DNA from: Chloroherpetonaceae bacterium
Lineage (GTDB): Bacteria; Bacteroidota; Chlorobiia; Chlorobiales; Thermochlorobacteraceae
NCBI GenBank assembly: GCA_033763895.1
Contig: JANRJQ010000010.1
Coordinates: 314,146-378,145, forward strand
Direction of reading: 5' to 3'
DNA: 64,000 nucleotides
Positions 63,840-64,000 of this stretch are shown here, one piece after another. The notes under the pieces are model-generated. The model was not told where the DNA came from. It saw only the letters and a list, made by a program, of their open reading frames with translations, and ran no database searches. The position numbers and the translations under genes are program-made. Every line of letters starts with the position of its first letter. Within the stretch, counting starts at the first letter, position 1.

Positions 63840-64000
63840 TTATCGTTTGCTTTGTCTTTCAAGTGAAAGCAACCGTTGTTCTTCACGCTTGATTGCTTTA
63901 AGACTGTCCTGTTTTGCTCGCATCGCCGTTCGGTAAAGTTTTACGTTTTGTTCATGCTCTTCGGGAGTTATTGCAAATCGGTGTCCGCCTTTTCCTGTAG
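63840..64000 (-). CDS. C-terminal end of an unidentified protein (partial)
   Basis: The minus strand is open from the window end to TAA at 63842-63840 and gives the last 52 residues (partial codon at the edge). The sequence is charged and helical: TPEEHEQNVKLYRTAMRAKQ then KAIKREEQRLLSLERQSKR, which looks like a coiled-coil end. No family can be named. It lies 13 bases upstream of purC and probably belongs to the same operon. Confidence 0.6.
   Translation of the reverse strand, partial: TGKGGHRFAITPEEHEQNVKLYRTAMRAKQDSLKAIKREEQRLLSLERQSKR

Noticed and set aside
1-64000. tRNA, rRNA, CRISPR, IS elements and att sites
   Set aside because: I scanned gaps for cloverleaf ends, regular spaced repeats and terminal inverted repeats next to transposase frames and saw none that I can support.

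Overview
This 64 kb window is an AT-rich stretch of bacterial chromosome. It carries about 51 protein genes, two of them cut by the window edges. I saw no rRNA, tRNA, CRISPR array, insertion sequence or phage gene. The content points to the Bacteroidota/Chlorobiota group: a type IX secretion (T9SS) sortase PorU, a PorW/SprE-like lipoprotein, an M14 carboxypeptidase with a T9SS C-terminal sorting domain, a SusC/SusD pair, an Oar-like TonB-dependent receptor, and promoters of the Bacteroidota type (TTG, 20 bp, TAnnTTTG). A BciB-type divinyl chlorophyllide 8-vinyl reductase next to porU suggests that the organism makes (bacterio)chlorophyll. Homogentisate 1,2-dioxygenase needs O2. A Chloroherpeton- or Thermochlorobacter-like member of Chlorobiota, living with some oxygen, is my best inference. 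No marker gene here proves it.

Layout. 1-3.5 kb: the end of an unidentified gene, then secD-secF-STAS on the minus strand. 3.8-10 kb: an MBL-fold hydrolase with a gamma-carbonic-anhydrase-like protein, an aldo/keto reductase, a MalZ-like glycosidase and a DUF58 protein; a perfect CRP/FNR-type palindrome lies at 5963-5980. 10.2-12.5 kb: hemL and fmt, tail to tail with no gap. 12.5-17.2 kb: a SusC/SusD pair behind an interesting leader, closed by a strong terminator. 17.3-19 kb: a DUF6580 membrane protein and a lipoprotein. 19.1-26.4 kb: a tightly packed ten-gene minus-strand run (hmgA, HNH, M24 peptidase, plsY, transketolase N-half, rnhB, dapB, small lipoprotein, fatty-acid-hydroxylase family, DUF3293). 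26.5-35.4 kb: porU, divergent bciB, pyrK-like and the PorW/SprE-like gene.

35.6-42.2 kb: DUF2237, a double-receiver response regulator and tatA on the minus strand; then an ABC-2 permease, a SirB1-like protein and a DUF1207-like protein on plus; then a small Cys protein diverging from pgsA and metF. 42.2-50 kb: a large TamB-like protein, a heptose-phosphate adenylyltransferase and the T9SS-targeted M14 peptidase. 50-55 kb: a WD40 protein overlapping a CobW-type GTPase with a His-rich insert, an NlpC/P60 lipoprotein, a TPR protein and tilS. 55-64 kb: the Oar-like receptor with promoter and terminator, a very charged small secreted protein, an unrecognised 686-residue protein upstream of ychF, then DedA, purC and a partial gene.

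The genes mostly serve the cell envelope and protein export (Sec, Tat, T9SS, TamB, TonB receptors, phospholipid synthesis), with housekeeping enzymes between them. No single new system stands out beyond doubt. The best candidates for a second look are the CobW-WD40 pair, the 686-residue protein, the operator sites upstream of the SusC gene and the carbonic-anhydrase-like gene, and the coexistence of bciB, T9SS and hmgA.
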